The notes under the pieces are model-generated. The model was not told the origin of the DNA, searched no databases, and saw nothing but the letters and a program-made list of their open reading frames with translations. A stretch of DNA of 64,000 bases from Flectobacillus roseus (GTDB lineage: Bacteria; Bacteroidota; Bacteroidia; Cytophagales; Spirosomataceae): the NCBI RefSeq assembly GCF_030056665.1, contig NZ_JASHIG010000017.1. The stretch is one strand, 5' to 3'. Made by a program: the position numbers and the translations under genes. Below, piece after piece: positions 63,738-64,000 of the stretch; position 1 is the first letter of the stretch, and each line of letters begins with the position of its first letter.

Positions 63738-64000
63738 GATGAAGACGTTTTTTTAATTAACAAGGAGAAAGTCTCAAATCTATCCGAAATATTAAAAGGA
63801 CAGATTTGCTGTTTTAGCTAAGGTAAAAGGAATATATCTTTCAAAAAGATTCTTTTATATCTTTCAAATATACAAAAAGCCTACTCTACCCTACTAAAAA
63901 ATAGGACAAATTAGGTAAAAAGAAAGGGAAGCAAGAGTTTTGTAGTTACCAAGCTCCAAAACTTCCCACTTCCCATGAACCAACGGCTCGAAAGCGAAAT
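63738..64000. other. Upstream region of ggt to the window edge, no gene assigned
   Basis: A CAAATCTA (63774-63781; TAGATTTG on the minus strand) could be the ggt -7 element, without a clear -33. The last 100 bp are open in all three minus frames, so a gene end from beyond the window cannot be excluded or supported. Confidence 0.4.

Noticed and set aside
63900..64000. The 3' end of a minus-strand gene entering from beyond the window
   Set aside because: All three minus frames are open for a short distance and none shows family likeness.

Overview
The window looks like chromosomal DNA from a low-GC Bacteroidota bacterium, most likely a cytophagal relative of Flectobacillus, Arcicella or Emticicia. 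This placement is inferred from family content and not from a marker-gene search. The support is a SusC/SusD pair, several TonB receptors, many DUF families typical of the phylum (DUF4494, DUF3667, DUF4332, DUF3108), Bacteroidota-type promoters (TTG / TAnnTTTG), and VCBS/UnbV surface proteins. No tRNA, rRNA, CRISPR array or insertion-sequence transposase was seen.

1-9.3 kb: an edge-truncated FtsX/LolE-type permease and rbfA, a polytopic membrane protein, a PolX-PHP protein whose polymerase active site is lost, a DUF4494 protein, a beta-lactamase-fold serine hydrolase and a circularly permuted ATP-grasp protein. 9.3-22.6 kb: a surface-nutrition block with a 1104-residue VCBS lipoprotein, SusC, SusD, a vanadium-haloperoxidase-like lipoprotein and a second VCBS/UnbV protein. 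A LacI-type palindrome lies upstream of susC. 22.6-25.8 kb: dgkA, a two-gene AAA ATPase plus HNH-like cassette resembling Septu-type defence, and an NTF2-like secreted protein. 25.9-31 kb: asnS, rpoN, a PAP2-like membrane protein and an enoyl-CoA hydratase. 31.9-34.5 kb: an apparent operon of radical SAM/SPASM protein, M23 peptidase and the c-di-AMP synthase CdaA. 34.7-42.9 kb: gapN, DUF4332, an AT-rich pair with a PD-(D/E)XK-like nuclease, an MFS transporter, meaB, ispD and queA. 43.5-51.3 kb: photolyase, DUF3108, an aminopeptidase-like lipid-anchored or membrane protein, recA, DUF3667 and a lysine-rich secreted protein.

51.6-61.8 kb is the most interesting part. Three paralogous small proteins of about 128 residues share an invariant C-x8-H-C-x3-C motif. 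They alternate with two TonB receptors and with a DinB / MbnP-like / MbnH-like di-heme peroxidase cluster. The peroxidase carries a C-terminal DUF3347-like domain. A VIT1/CCC1-type metal transporter follows. I read this as a metal (probably copper) acquisition or handling locus, by inference from MbnP/MbnH biology. A gamma-glutamyltransferase closes the window.

Non-coding structure is also notable. Three convergent gene pairs are separated by the same two-part module: a strong hairpin followed by an AGACGCAAT-type palindrome. One of these sits inside a 205-bp unit with perfect 17-bp terminal inverted repeats. Other intergenic regions share a decayed dispersed repeat, and a CCCAAAT heptamer is tandemly repeated six times right after ispD.
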